Shown here: piece after piece, positions 55,005 to 64,000 of the stretch
How the letters are laid out: every line of letters begins with the position of its first letter
Position numbering within the stretch: position 1 is the stretch's first letter
Position numbers and translations under genes: made by a program
The notes under the pieces: generated by a model
What the model was told of the DNA's origin: nothing
What the model saw: only the letters and a program-made list of their open reading frames with translations
The model's database searches: none
Assembly (NCBI RefSeq): GCF_003610555.1
Contig: NZ_RAPQ01000010.1
Coordinates: 372,001 to 436,000, forward strand
Source: Marinifilum flexuosum
Lineage (GTDB): Bacteria > Bacteroidota > Bacteroidia > Bacteroidales > Marinifilaceae
Direction: 5' to 3'
DNA length: 64,000 bases

Positions 55005-56339
55005 ATGACTAATATTCTTATTATTGGAGCCGGTCTTTCATCAACAGATCTAATTCAGTATTTGTTAAAACACTCTGATAAATACAATTGGAAAATAAAT
55101 GTTGGTGATATGTCTCTCGAACTTGCCCAGCAAAAAGTTGGTAATCATCCTAATGGATCAGCATTCCGATTTAATCTAAAAGATTTGGAACAAAGAGCTT
55201 CAGAAATTTCTGCAGCAGATATCGTTATCAGTATGGTTCCTGCGTCTATGCATATTATTGTTGCTCGCGAATGTTTACAGCATAAAAAACACATGCTTAC
55301 TCCATCCTATGTAAGTCAAGAGATGATGGACTTACATGAGGAAGCAAAAGAACTTGGCTTGTGTTTTTTTAATGAACTCGGTGTTGATCCTGGAATTGAT
55401 CACATGTCGGCAATGCAGGTTATTGATCGCATAAAAGCTGAAGGTGGAAAGCTATTATCTTTTAAATCGTTCTGCGGAGGATTGGTTGCTCCTGCCTGTG
55501 ATGACAATCCCTGGCATTACAAGTTTTCCTGGAATCCCAGAAATGTTGTGGTTGCCGGACAGGGAATTGCGCAATTTAAAGAAAACGGACATTACAAATA
55601 CGTTCCGTACAACAATCTTTTCCATAAGTTAACTAAGACCAATGTTAACGGATATGGTGAGTTCGAAGTTTATCCAAACCGAGATTCATTGCAATATTGT
55701 GAGTTGTACGATATAGAAGATATTCCAACCATTATGCGTGGAACCATGAGACGCCCAGGATATGCCGAGGCTTGGAATATTCTGGTTCGTTTGGGTTGCA
55801 CCGATGATTCGTATGTGATGAAAGATTCGCATAAATTATCAAATATGGATTTTATAAAAAGTTTCCTTCCCGAAAATGGATCCTCTACAAAAGAGAGCCT
55901 GGCAAATTTTGTTGATATCGATTCTAATTCACAAATCATGGAGAAATTAAACTGGCTGGGATTATTCTCAAACGAGGTAATGGAAATTAAAGAAGCTACT
56001 CCTGCTTTTTTCCTTCAAAAAATTCTGGAAAAAAAATGGGCTTTAGGTGATAAAGATCGAGATTTATTGGTCATGCAACACCAATTTGAATATGAAAACA
56101 CTGGTATGAAGAAAAGGATCATCTCCTCGATGACTTATGAGGGTAAAGATCGTGAACATACAGCAATGTCGTACACAGTTGGAACTCCCCTGGCTATTGC
56201 AACCAAGCTATTGGCAACGGGAAAGATTAACTTAACCGGAGTTCATATTCCAACCATGCCAGAACTTTACCAACCCATCTTAAAAGAATTAGAAGATTTG
56301 GGAGTTCAATTTATAGAGGAAGAAAGTATTATTCAGTGA
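55005..56339 (+). CDS. Saccharopine-dehydrogenase-family NAD(P)-dependent oxidoreductase
   Basis: A 444-residue cytosolic oxidoreductase. The Rossmann motif NILIIGAGLSSTDLIQYLL is at the N-terminus, and the C-terminal catalytic domain (from about residue 120) has GVDPGIDHMSAMQVID and SFCGGLVAPACDDNPW. I use the ATG at 55005, which puts the Rossmann glycine loop at the usual place; a TTG at 54990 would add five residues. Family members act in lysine or carboxynorspermidine metabolism; the specific substrate cannot be read here. Confidence 0.88.
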   Translation: MTNILIIGAGLSSTDLIQYLLKHSDKYNWKINVGDMSLELAQQKVGNHPNGSAFRFNLKDLEQRASEISAADIVISMVPASMHIIVARECLQHKKHMLTPSYVSQEMMDLHEEAKELGLCFFNELGVDPGIDHMSAMQVIDRIKAEGGKLLSFKSFCGGLVAPACDDNPWHYKFSWNPRNVVVAGQGIAQFKENGHYKYVPYNNLFHKLTKTNVNGYGEFEVYPNRDSLQYCELYDIEDIPTIMRGTMRRPGYAEAWNILVRLGCTDDSYVMKDSHKLSNMDFIKSFLPENGSSTKESLANFVDIDSNSQIMEKLNWLGLFSNEVMEIKEATPAFFLQKILEKKWALGDKDRDLLVMQHQFEYENTGMKKRIISSMTYEGKDREHTAMSYTVGTPLAIATKLLATGKINLTGVHIPTMPELYQPILKELEDLGVQFIEEESIIQ

Positions 56340-56353
56340 ACAATGATCAGTAA

Positions 56354-56382
56354 ACAGTTACCAAATGGGTAGCTGTTTTTTT
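56354..56382 (+). terminator. Intrinsic terminator
   Basis: ACAGTTACC and GGTAGCTGT form a stem with one wobble, followed by T7, just after the saccharopine-dehydrogenase-like gene. Confidence 0.8.
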
Positions 56383-56452
56383 ATTTCTAAGAATGATGAT
56401 AATCTCGATACTAAAACTTAGTTTTGTTAGCATTCAAGTTTAATCATCCGAT

Positions 56453-57196
56453 ATGATCAAGAGAAATACATTACTGATTTTTATAGCAATTATATTACAA
56501 GCCTGTGCAGGTTCTAAACCATTCACTGCTTATTGGAATGCGAAGACGAATACTCAAACCAACAAATTCTCAGAAAAGGAGGCGTTGTATTATCAGCCTG
56601 CAGATCAAATTTCAGTTAAAGTTTTTAACAACAATGAGTTTATCGATATTTTTCTTGAAACCAACTCCCCGGGAACACTTAAAAAAATATACAATTTAGG
56701 ATTAAGCCTTTGGATCGATCCAGACGGAAAATCGAAAAGGGTTTTTGCCATAAATTATCCGATGCCCGCAGAAATACCTTATACCGACAAACAATTTAAA
56801 TCCTACCTGGAAAGATTCACTAGAGTAGAATTTCAGGAAGAATTAATCGATCGATTTCAGGATTACGAACTGATTGATACAAGAATCAATGAGAGTGTTT
56901 TAACCTCCACTACTGTAAAAGAAGAGAGAGTTAAAGTTCAACTAAAAACTGTTAATCAGATCCTATTTAGCTATCATGTGCAGATTCCAATAAAAGTGTT
57001 ATATCTGAATAATGCAGAAGCTAAAGAAATCAGTATTGGTATTAATAGCATAAACGTAGCCAATAAACAATACTATTCAGCGATGAGTAGCAAAGAGGTG
57101 ATTCAAAAAAATCTGGATGAATTAAAAGTAGGAGCTTACCAAAACAAATATGAACTGGAAGAATGGTGGGTGAACTTTACTCTTGCTAACGAGTAA
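56453..57196 (+). CDS. Hypothetical lipoprotein
   Basis: A 247-residue protein with a lipoprotein signal (LLIFIAIILQACAG). I do not recognise a family. The mature part is rich in beta-type segments with no Cys and no clear catalytic motif; LWIDPDGKSKRVFAINYP and SFHVQIPIKVLYLN-like stretches suggest an Ig-like or lipocalin-like shell. It is envelope-located. It stands alone, after the terminator of the upstream gene and convergent with trmN6. Confidence 0.7.
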   Translation: MIKRNTLLIFIAIILQACAGSKPFTAYWNAKTNTQTNKFSEKEALYYQPADQISVKVFNNNEFIDIFLETNSPGTLKKIYNLGLSLWIDPDGKSKRVFAINYPMPAEIPYTDKQFKSYLERFTRVEFQEELIDRFQDYELIDTRINESVLTSTTVKEERVKVQLKTVNQILFSYHVQIPIKVLYLNNAEAKEISIGINSINVANKQYYSAMSSKEVIQKNLDELKVGAYQNKYELEEWWVNFTLANE

Positions 57197-57295
57197 GTTT
57201 AAAGAATAATTCAAGAAAGCAATAGTTGTTAAAGACAGAGTTAATGCCGTCTTTACAATGCCTCATAAAAATTGTTTTTTATATACTGACCGAGA

Positions 57296-58015
57296 TTAAA
57301 ACTTTAGATAGAAATCTTTAGTCAATTCAATATATTGTGGAGAATATATATGTCTTTGTCCATTTTCAACAATAAGGTCTTCCTCTTGGGAATTGCATTC
57401 ACTCAACGAAAATTCGAGCAAATACCTTTTTGCTGGCTTTCCCGGATTGGGCAACACACAACACTTTCTTTTCAAAAAAAATCCTGTAAGCTTCGCTAAC
57501 CTCATGAAGTAATTTCCTTCCTCGATAGGCAAAACCACCGAAAAAGTTCCTTCAGGATTCAAAAGTTTTTTGGCACCCTCCAGCAATTCTTCAAATGGCA
57601 AGTGATCTGCATTTCTGGCCTTGGTTCTCGATTCCTCTTTTGCATCCAAACCATTCATAAAATAGGGTGGATTGCTAACAATGGCATCATACTTTTCTTC
57701 GCTACGAGCACAAAATTCCTGGAAGGATTCGTGAATACCACAAATTCTATTGGTCCAAGGACAAGCATTGATATTTTCCATAGCTTGTTGATAAGCCGAG
57801 TCATCAATTTCAACAGCATCGATTCTAACCTCTGAATTGGTTCTTTGCGCCAACATGATAGCAATCAATCCTGTTCCTGTTCCAACATCAAGTATTCTTT
57901 GCGATTTTTCCACATCGGTCCATGCCCCCAATAGCACACCATCGGTACCCACCTTCATGGCAGATCCATCTTGATGTATTGTAAATTGCTTGAATTTGAA
58001 ATAATTGTTAGGCAT
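57296..58015 (-). CDS. trmN6: tRNA1(Val) (adenine37-N6)-methyltransferase
   Basis: A ~239-residue class I methyltransferase (YfiC/TrmN6). Motif I is RILDVGTGTGLIAIMLAQ, and the N6-adenine catalytic motif is IVSNPPYFMNG, with VGTDGVLLGAW near the N-terminus. I start at the Met of MPNNYFKFKQF, the usual family opening; an ATG at 58042 would add nine residues. It is cytosolic, modifying A37 of tRNA-Val. It is followed upstream in the same direction by the TIGR02757 gene. Confidence 0.9.
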   Translation of the reverse strand: MPNNYFKFKQFTIHQDGSAMKVGTDGVLLGAWTDVEKSQRILDVGTGTGLIAIMLAQRTNSEVRIDAVEIDDSAYQQAMENINACPWTNRICGIHESFQEFCARSEEKYDAIVSNPPYFMNGLDAKEESRTKARNADHLPFEELLEGAKKLLNPEGTFSVVLPIEEGNYFMRLAKLTGFFLKRKCCVLPNPGKPAKRYLLEFSLSECNSQEEDLIVENGQRHIYSPQYIELTKDFYLKF

Positions 58016-58066
58016 GTTTCTTTCTAATTGAGTAATGATCAAATGAGTGAATAGGTAATGTAAGAA

Positions 58067-58834
58067 TCAAAATTTCTCGAATATTCCCAATCCGAAAAGC
58101 GCATAATCATATTTTACAGGATCATTGGGATCAAAGGTGCGAAGACTCTTTGTTATTTCTTCCACAGCTAACCAATCGCTTTGCTTACGGGTTAATAAAC
58201 CCAGTTTTCTCCCAACATTTCCGGTATGAACATCCAATGGCAAAAATAAATCCTTGGATTCAATTCCTTTCCACAAACCAAAATCTACATCGCGTTCATC
58301 ATCGCGAACCATCCAACGCAAATACATATTAATTCGTTTTGCAGATGATTTCTTCAGTACATTCGAAATGTGTTTCTGAGTTCGATCCAAATGTTCAGGT
58401 TCAAAAAATACTTCTCGAAAATAGGCAATTGCCGATTTTACATCTCCTCCTTTATTAAATCCTTTAGTAAAAACACTTTCGAGTCCATCATGTTTCTGGT
58501 AAATGTTCTTTAGCGATTTGATAAAGAAAATACAATCATCACCATTAAAGGTTCTGTGCTTAAACTCTCTGAAAACATCCAAGTTTGCCTCTGTAGAATT
58601 CATTAGAAACTCATAAGGCTGTTGATTCATGAACTCCATCAATCGCTTTGCATTGCGAATAATGGTAGGTCTTTGTCCCCATGCAATACTTGCACTCAAG
58701 AATCCGGCAATTTCAATATCTTCTTTGCGCGAAAATTGTTTTGGTATTTGTATGGGGTCAGATTCTATGAATGATTCTCGATTGTAGAGATCATATTTTT
58801 CTTCCAGGAAATCCTTTAGGTCAGCAAAAATCAT
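58067..58834 (-). CDS. TIGR02757 family protein (DUF2400)
   Basis: A 255-residue protein of the TIGR02757 family, unknown function. Conserved blocks are EIAGFLSASIAWGQRPTI, SAKRINMYLRWMVRDDERD, LDVHTGNVGRKLGLL and FDPNDPVKYDYALFGLGI. The GxNxGRxLG and DPxDPxxYDxAL patterns recall HhH-GPD DNA glycosylase folds, which is only suggestive. It is cytosolic and 5 bp after lolD, so the two are probably co-transcribed. Confidence 0.85.
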   Translation of the reverse strand: MIFADLKDFLEEKYDLYNRESFIESDPIQIPKQFSRKEDIEIAGFLSASIAWGQRPTIIRNAKRLMEFMNQQPYEFLMNSTEANLDVFREFKHRTFNGDDCIFFIKSLKNIYQKHDGLESVFTKGFNKGGDVKSAIAYFREVFFEPEHLDRTQKHISNVLKKSSAKRINMYLRWMVRDDERDVDFGLWKGIESKDLFLPLDVHTGNVGRKLGLLTRKQSDWLAVEEITKSLRTFDPNDPVKYDYALFGLGIFEKF

Positions 58835-58839
58835 ATTGC

Positions 58840-59502
58840 TTATTTTTCGATCAGCCCATCAGATATCACAATTTTTCGATCAGACATTTCAGCCAATTCC
58901 AAATCGTGTGTTACAATTACAAAAGTCTGATCGAATTTATCTCTTAGCGTAAAAAACAGTTCGTGCAATTCCTGCCTTGTTTTAGAATCAAGATTTCCTG
59001 AAGGTTCATCGGCAAGAATCACCAAAGGATCGTTTATTAGTGCTCTGGCAACTGCAACTCTTTGTTTCTCTCCTCCCGATAATTCTGAAGGCTTGTGGTC
59101 CATTCTGTGTCCCAGGTTCAACATTTCCAAAAGTTCCTTCGCTCTTTCTGTAGCTTCCGCCTTCGATTTTTTGGCAATGTATGCAGGAATACAAACATTT
59201 TCCAAGGCAGTAAACTCAGGCAATAAATGATGAAACTGGAAAACAAATCCAATATTGGAATTGCGAAATGCAGATAAATCCTTTTCGTTTAATGTAGCCA
59301 CATTGGTTCCATCATAAACAATGGCTCCACTATCAGGTCGATCAAGGGTACCCAGAATTTGAAGTAGAGTGGTTTTACCTGCACCGCTGGCTCCCACAAC
59401 TGATACAATCTCTCCTTTTCCAATGGTAAGGTCAACCCCCTTAAGAACATTTACTTCGCCAAAACTCTTTTTGATTTGTTCTGCACTAATCATACTCATC
59501 AA
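58840..59502 (-). CDS. lolD: LolD-like ABC transporter ATPase
   Basis: A 220-residue ATPase of the LolD/MacB class. Walker A is [14 protein letters not shown], the Q loop is in [15 protein letters not shown], the signature is [16 protein letters not shown] and Walker B is [24 protein letters not shown] is the hallmark of LolD, which drives lipoprotein release from the inner membrane. Several ATGs (59502, 59499, 59493) compete as start. No lolC/E is nearby. Confidence 0.88.
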   Translation of the reverse strand: MMSMISAEQIKKSFGEVNVLKGVDLTIGKGEIVSVVGASGAGKTTLLQILGTLDRPDSGAIVYDGTNVATLNEKDLSAFRNSNIGFVFQFHHLLPEFTALENVCIPAYIAKKSKAEATERAKELLEMLNLGHRMDHKPSELSGGEKQRVAVARALINDPLVILADEPSGNLDSKTRQELHELFFTLRDKFDQTFVIVTHDLELAEMSDRKIVISDGLIEK

Positions 59503-59600
59503 TTATTTCATCTGTTTATAATTTTCTTTTAATTGTCAGATGGAAGTCGCAAGATCAAAATAATTAATGTTTGTATTTTTACTAATTATTTTAATCATGC

Positions 59601-60536
59601 TTATTTCATGAAAACCAAATATACATAAAATAGGTAAGATGAAAGCAATAAAACACCCTTCCATCTATGCAGTTTTCCTTTTTTCAAAGGCAAAATCAGT
59701 AAGAATAGCAGCACCGATACTGCAAGCATAAACAATGCATCAAAAGAAATAATTTCAGCACTTACTCGTATATTCTTAATGATAGATGTTACACCTAATA
59801 CACCAAGAATATTAAAGATATTTGATCCAATAATATTACCTATCGAGATATCCATCTCCTTCTTATAGGCAGCAACAGCCGAAGTCGCCAATTCAGGAAC
59901 CGATGTTCCGAAGGCAACAATGGTTAATCCAATTACACGTTCGCTCACACCAAAATCGATGGCAATATTTTTTGCACTTCCTACTAAAAGGCTGGCTCCA
60001 AAATACAATCCTAGCGATGATGCAGCTATTAATAATCCTGCAACCGGAATAGATTGTTTAGCTGGTTTTGCTTCCTCAGAAAGGTTTCTGTTTTCTCTTC
60101 TCGAATTCCAAATGGTCCATACCATAAATGAAATCAACAATACGATAAACATAATTCCTTCTATGGTTTGCAGCTTACCATTTAGTGCAAATATATAGAA
60201 CAGAAGCGATGCTCCCATCATAACCGGCCAATCGTATTTAATAGAATTACTACGAACCGGCAACGGCAATAAAATAGCTGTAAAACCAAGTACTAAAGCA
60301 ATGTTGGAGATATTCGATCCAACCACATTTCCAATAGAAATATCCGGACTACCACTAAGAGCTGCGTCTAAACTAACAAAGAGTTCAGGAGCCGAAGTTC
60401 CAAAAGATACAACGGTAACTCCAACCACCAAAGTTGAAATTTTAAAATGCGATGCAAGGGCAACTCCTCCTTTTACAAGAAGATCACCACTATACAATAG
60501 GATTACAAATCCTAATAATAAATAGATATAGTCCAT
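59601..60536 (-). CDS. Calcium/sodium antiporter (YrbG/CaCA family)
   Basis: A 311-residue inner-membrane exchanger with about ten helices in two repeated halves. The alpha-1 motif is VVSFGTSAPELFVSL with GNVVGSNISNIALVLG, and alpha-2 is IVAFGTSVPELATSAV with GNIIGSNIFNILGVLG. The paired Glu residues bind the ion. It exchanges Ca2+ for Na+. It is 46 bp downstream of tatA on the same strand. Confidence 0.93.
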   Translation of the reverse strand: MDYIYLLLGFVILLYSGDLLVKGGVALASHFKISTLVVGVTVVSFGTSAPELFVSLDAALSGSPDISIGNVVGSNISNIALVLGFTAILLPLPVRSNSIKYDWPVMMGASLLFYIFALNGKLQTIEGIMFIVLLISFMVWTIWNSRRENRNLSEEAKPAKQSIPVAGLLIAASSLGLYFGASLLVGSAKNIAIDFGVSERVIGLTIVAFGTSVPELATSAVAAYKKEMDISIGNIIGSNIFNILGVLGVTSIIKNIRVSAEIISFDALFMLAVSVLLFLLILPLKKGKLHRWKGVLLLSSYLFYVYLVFMK

Positions 60537-60582
60537 TGATATGAAGATTTATCCATGAAGGATAAGGAAGGCTTTTGCCTGT

Positions 60583-60810
60583 TTAAAGCTTTTTATTGAT
60601 ATCATCCTTAAAATCCTTGATGTTATCAAGAATTTCTGTTTCATCTTTTATTTCTTTTTTGATATCGTCGGCCGCTCGTTTGAATTCCTTCATTCCTTTA
60701 CCAAGGCCTTGGGCCAATTCAGGAATTTTTTTCGACCCAAAAAGTAGAAGAATTACAACCAGAACAATAACAATTTCCGCTCCACTAATAAATAAAAGTA
60801 TGCTTTCCAT
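60583..60810 (-). CDS. tatA: Sec-independent translocase TatA/E
   Basis: A 75-residue TatA. One N-terminal helix ([21 protein letters not shown]) leads to the FGSKKIPEL hinge and an amphipathic helix [20 protein letters not shown] use the ATG of MESILLF at 60810; the upstream ATG adds six residues that look like leader. It forms the twin-arginine channel pore. No tatC is seen in the window. Its upstream region contains the 21-bp phased array. Confidence 0.93.
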   Translation of the reverse strand: MESILLFISGAEIVIVLVVILLLFGSKKIPELAQGLGKGMKEFKRAADDIKKEIKDETEILDNIKDFKDDINKKL

Positions 60811-61028
60811 CTGATGAATATTTTTCACAAATATACCTAAGAAATTTCAAATTAATACGATAGTTGTTCATACTTGTATGCGAAAGTATTATTTAGAGAT
60901 AAAGTATTAATTGAACCACCAATGTTTTTTATCAGGAACTGATTACAAATCGAAGATCATTCAATCTTTCCAGGTAGATAAAAGCCATTGCTATTCTTTA
61001 TTTAAAAGCATTTTTAAGCTCCAGATAG

Positions 61029-61384
61029 GTTCCGTGCATAAAGCGAATCATTCCGAAACAAATTATAACTGTTCCGTTACAACAATCAGAACTTGCGAAC
61101 ACAATTCCTCTACCTGCGTTCGCCAAGTGGATCCTTCCGTATGCTAAATGAATAGTTCCGAACAAATTTTCAGCATTACTTTTTATGTGCGGAAGAACCA
61201 AAACTGCGTGCGGAACAACTTCCTGTGTGTGCGGAAAGGCCACTTTTGTGTTCGGAAGGATCTCCTTCGCGTTCGGAAGAAGAAAATGAGCGTGCGGAAG
61301 GGGTACCTTGATGTTCGGAAAGGGTATTCCAGCGTGCGGAAACCATTTCTTTGCGTGCGGAAGCAATTCCTTATCGTACGGAGC
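61029..61384. repeat. Exact 21-bp phased motif array, two opposed arms
   Basis: Units start at 61029, 61050, 61071, 61092, 61113, 61134 and 61155 (left arm, TTCCGwA type), then, after one 32-bp step, at 61187 and every 21 bp to 61376 (right arm, ten units, GTkCGGAA type). The right-arm core read on the minus strand is TTCCGCAC or TTCCGAAC, so the arms face opposite ways. Each unit is 8-9 conserved bases plus 12-13 variable ones. Several right-arm units carry GGAA-n4-TTCC. Open frames through it follow from a repeat length of seven codons. Confidence 0.9.
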
Positions 61385-61396
61385 AATATCCTAAAA

Positions 61397-61428
61397 CAAA
61401 AATCCCCCGAACCCAAAGGCCGGGGGAT
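61397..61428 (-). terminator. Intrinsic terminator after secDF
   Basis: An 8-bp stem ATCCCCCG / CGGGGGAT (61402-61409 with 61421-61428) is followed on the minus strand by a T tract. Confidence 0.92.
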
Positions 61429-61448
61429 GAAATTTATTGAAAGTTCAA

Positions 61449-64000
61449 TTATTTCTTTCTCTTGTCTGCTACTTTCTGAACACGTAAGCTTGTGTCGTAA
61501 GCAATAGGAGATGCAATAAATAGTGATGAGTATGTACCTACCATAACACCAATTAACAATGCAAATGTAAATCCTTGAATTGAAGTACCACCAAACAAGA
61601 AGATTGCCAACAATACTACCATTGTAGAAAGCGATGTACTAAATGTACGACGCATAGTACTGTTCAAGGCTTTGTTTACAACCTCTTCGCGATCGCGCTT
61701 AGGATATAATCCCAAATACTCACGGATACGGTCGAATACTACCACGGTATCGTTAATAGAGTAACCAACTACCGTAAGGATTGCAGCGATAAATGCCTGA
61801 TCAATCTCTAATGAAAATGGTAACCATCCGTAAAAAATAGAGAAAATCCCCAATACGATGATCGAGTCGTGAGCCAATGCAGCAACTGCACCTAAACCAT
61901 ACTGCCAGTTCGAGAAACGAACCATGATGTATAGGAAGATCACGATCAGTGCACCTAAGATAGACCACAATGCAGAAGTACGAATATCATCAGCAATGGT
62001 AGGACCTACTTTCTGAGACATTTTACGGTTGTTTTCCAAGAAATCAGCTTTAGTTGTTCCATTAGCAAGATATGGTTTCAAACCTTCATAAAGTAGATTT
62101 TCTACTTCATCATCAACTTCTGTTCCTGATTCTTCAATCTTGTATTTTGTAGAAATTTTAACCTGGTTAGCACCACCAAAAGTTTTTACTTCTGGAGCAT
62201 GACCATATACAGTTTCCAATGATTTAGCAACATCTTCAACACCTATAGCTTTATCGAAAGCTACAACGTAAGTTCTACCACCAGTAAAATCGATACCTTG
62301 GTTCAAACCTTTTGTAGAAAGTGATACAACACTTAATACAATAGCAATACCAGAAACTACATAGAATACTTTTCTTTTTTGTAGGAAAGTAACTGCTGAA
62401 TTTCTCAACCAGTTATCGGTAAATTTAGTTGCAAAAGTTACTTTACGGTTACGAGCTGTTTGTGCTTCAAAAATTAATCTTGTAATAAAGATTGCAGCAA
62501 ACAGTGATGAGAAGATACCGATTACCAATGTAGTTGCGAAACCTTTAATTGGACCTTCACCGAATAAGTAAAGAATGATACCAGTTAATAAGGTAGTGAT
62601 GTTACCATCGATAATTGCAGAGTAAGCATTCTTGTAACCATCAGAGATTGCAAGGCCTAATCCTTTGCCTGATTTCAACTCTTCCTGAATACGCTCATAA
62701 ATCAGTACGTTCGCATCAACCGACATACCGATTGTTAATACAATACCCGCAATACCTGGTAAAGTAAGCACAGCTCCTAATGAAGCCAACACACCAAAGA
62801 TGAAGAACAAGTTCGTGATCAATGCAATGTTAGCTGCTAAACCAGCACCTCTACTGTAGAAGAAGAACATGTAAACCAATACCAACACGAAAGCAATGAT
62901 AAATGAGTACATCCCTTTTTGGATTGACTCTTTACCAAGAGATGGACCAACAACTTCGTCGGCAATAATATGCGCTGGAGCAGGAAGTTTACCTGACTTC
63001 AAGATGTTTGCCAAGTCTTTTGCTTCAGCAACAGAAAAACCTCCTGTTATACTTGATTGACCACCTTTAATTTCACCTATTACGTTTGGTGCAGAATATA
63101 CATATCCGTCCAATACAATTGCAATTGCACGGTTTACATTGTCTTTGGTTAAACGAGCCCATGTTTTAGCACCTTCACCACTCATACTCATCGAAACTTC
63201 GTATTTCGCAGTTTGTTGGTCAACCTGTTCACGTGCTGAAGTAACAGCATCACCATCCAATGGAGCTTTTCCATCGCGGCTTGTTACTTTAATTGCAAAT
63301 AATTCGAACCAGTTAGCTCCTTCATCAATTGCTTTTACTCCCCAAAAGAATTTCAAATTACGAGGCAATACCGATTTGATAGCAGGCATTGCCAAAATAC
63401 GGTTTACATCAGCAGTATCCTTAATATGAGATCTACCCACAACTGCTGTTGGACGTCCACCTGGTTGAGTTGGATTCAAGATTGAGAATAATGGATACAT
63501 TTTAGCCATTGCTTTTGCATCTTGCGATGTAGCCAATGAATCTTGAGCACCTTCTTCTTCAATTTTATCTAAAAGAGCAACCTCTTCATCTTTTGCTTCT
63601 TCTTTTACCTCTTCTTTAGTAGCTTCTTCTTCAACATCACCTGCATTGTTAATTTCAGCAAGTTTTGTATTGGCTGCATTTAAATACTGCATTACTTCAG
63701 AAGCACTGTAAGTTTCCCAGAACTCAAGACTTGCAGTTCCTTGAAGAAGCTTACGTACACGAGCAGCATCTTTAATACCTGGAAGTTCGATGATGATACG
63801 ACCCGACACATCAGCTTTTTGGATGTTTGGCTGAGCAACACCGAAACGGTCGATACGAGAACGAAGAATATTGTATGTATTATCAATCGCTCCGTCAGTT
63901 TCTTCCTTGATCACCTTTAACACCTCTGCGTTTGAAGCTCCAAAAGGAATCTTGTCTTTCATCTCAAGGGTACCGAAGATATCAGGAGATGATAACTGAG
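61449..64000 (-). CDS. secDF: SecDF protein-export fusion, N-terminus outside window
   Basis: The frame is open to the window edge beyond the ATG at 63962, and QLSSPDIFGTLEM continues the SecD sequence, so at least the first membrane helix and part of the P1 domain are missing. Visible: SecD P1 parts (LRSRIDRFGVAQPNIQ, IIIELPGI), a Glu/Lys-rich insert near 110-150, the SecD membrane block (GIAGIVLTIGMSVDANVLIYERI) and the SecF half (GIDFTGGRTYVV, IAAILTVVGYSINDTVVVFDRIRE). It uses the proton gradient to pull exported proteins from SecYEG. One chain for both parts is normal for this phylum. It ends at a strong terminator. Confidence 0.96.
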   Translation of the reverse strand, partial: QLSSPDIFGTLEMKDKIPFGASNAEVLKVIKEETDGAIDNTYNILRSRIDRFGVAQPNIQKADVSGRIIIELPGIKDAARVRKLLQGTASLEFWETYSASEVMQYLNAANTKLAEINNAGDVEEEATKEEVKEEAKDEEVALLDKIEEEGAQDSLATSQDAKAMAKMYPLFSILNPTQPGGRPTAVVGRSHIKDTADVNRILAMPAIKSVLPRNLKFFWGVKAIDEGANWFELFAIKVTSRDGKAPLDGDAVTSAREQVDQQTAKYEVSMSMSGEGAKTWARLTKDNVNRAIAIVLDGYVYSAPNVIGEIKGGQSSITGGFSVAEAKDLANILKSGKLPAPAHIIADEVVGPSLGKESIQKGMYSFIIAFVLVLVYMFFFYSRGAGLAANIALITNLFFIFGVLASLGAVLTLPGIAGIVLTIGMSVDANVLIYERIQEELKSGKGLGLAISDGYKNAYSAIIDGNITTLLTGIILYLFGEGPIKGFATTLVIGIFSSLFAAIFITRLIFEAQTARNRKVTFATKFTDNWLRNSAVTFLQKRKVFYVVSGIAIVLSVVSLSTKGLNQGIDFTGGRTYVVAFDKAIGVEDVAKSLETVYGHAPEVKTFGGANQVKISTKYKIEESGTEVDDEVENLLYEGLKPYLANGTTKADFLENNRKMSQKVGPTIADDIRTSALWSILGALIVIFLYIMVRFSNWQYGLGAVAALAHDSIIVLGIFSIFYGWLPFSLEIDQAFIAAILTVVGYSINDTVVVFDRIREYLGLYPKRDREEVVNKALNSTMRRTFSTSLSTMVVLLAIFLFGGTSIQGFTFALLIGVMVGTYSSLFIASPIAYDTSLRVQKVADKRKK

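Noticed and set aside
60998-61366. Minus-strand open frame through the phased array
   Set aside because: Same explanation as the plus-strand frame; composition is driven by the repeat.
61029-61384. CRISPR array
   Set aside because: Conserved part is only 8-9 bases, spacers 12-13, arms are opposed, and no cas genes are present.
61148-61507. Open frame on the plus strand with a VRK-type seven-residue repeat
   Set aside because: 21 bp equals seven codons, so any frame through the array stays open and repeats. Frames on the other strand give FRT or PHA-like repeats equally well, and no start, signal or homology stands out.

Overview
The window looks like a chromosome segment from a member of the Bacteroidota, probably a marine or anaerobic Bacteroidales/Marinilabiliales-type bacterium. 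That placement is inferred from gene content: TonB-dependent receptors with carboxypeptidase-like N-domains, a SecDF fusion, a NagB with a C-terminal PIG-L domain, and a DUF4922/DUF1460/NamZ set. It is also inferred from promoters of the TTTG-N19-TAnnTTTG type and AT-rich spacers. The sequence alone does not fix the genus. Two genes run off the ends: a NamZ-like gene at the left edge and secDF at the right edge.

Bases 1-20200 form a peptidoglycan recycling and amino-sugar salvage locus. A long minus-strand series reads from nagB (15712) down to nagX (1192). In order it holds nagB, a large amidase-like/golvesin-like secreted protein, a cytosolic tandem glycosyltransferase, DUF1460, DUF4922, a double GNAT, a SpoIID-like enzyme without a signal peptide, an AmpG-like permease, a GDSL esterase and a NagX-like membrane acyltransferase. 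NamZ converges on it from the left. murK and murQ are transcribed divergently from nagB. A FadR/GntR-type regulator and an M20 dipeptidase follow. A sensible model is that periplasmic amidase, NamZ and DUF1460 release sugars and peptides, AmpG imports them, and MurK, MurQ and NagB take MurNAc/GlcNAc to fructose-6-phosphate. The SpoIID, DUF4922 and glycosyltransferase proteins have no assigned step.

Bases 20300-33560 are mixed: DUF3109, gpmI, three identical tRNA-Phe genes around an S41 lipoprotein protease, an M16 protease with an O-methyltransferase, a phosphoglycerate-mutase-like lipoprotein, selD-yedF, a predicted copper TonB receptor with a small Cys-rich membrane protein, and a 5'-nucleotidase-like protein.

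Bases 33600-51640 are one minus-strand cobalamin regulon headed by a cobalamin riboswitch. It holds an outer-membrane receptor, a PepSY membrane protein, an exported CbiK, BtuFCD-like ABC genes, a nitrilase-family protein and the anaerobic corrin-ring pathway from precorrin-2 to cobyrinate a,c-diamide. Eight ring-building functions are packed into four fusion polypeptides. Dispersed and tandem repeats sit in the gaps around cobL.

Bases 51700-64000 are housekeeping: tRNA-Leu, tRNA-Gly, mutS, a saccharopine-dehydrogenase-like gene, a lipoprotein, trmN6, a TIGR02757 gene, lolD, a Ca/Na antiporter, tatA and secDF.

The most unusual non-coding signal is at 61029-61384 between tatA and secDF: about 17 short motifs on an exact 21-bp period. 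Seven point one way and ten the other, with a single 32-bp step at the centre. Related-looking arrays with helical-turn spacing occur at 973-1036 and, more weakly, at 29094-29268.
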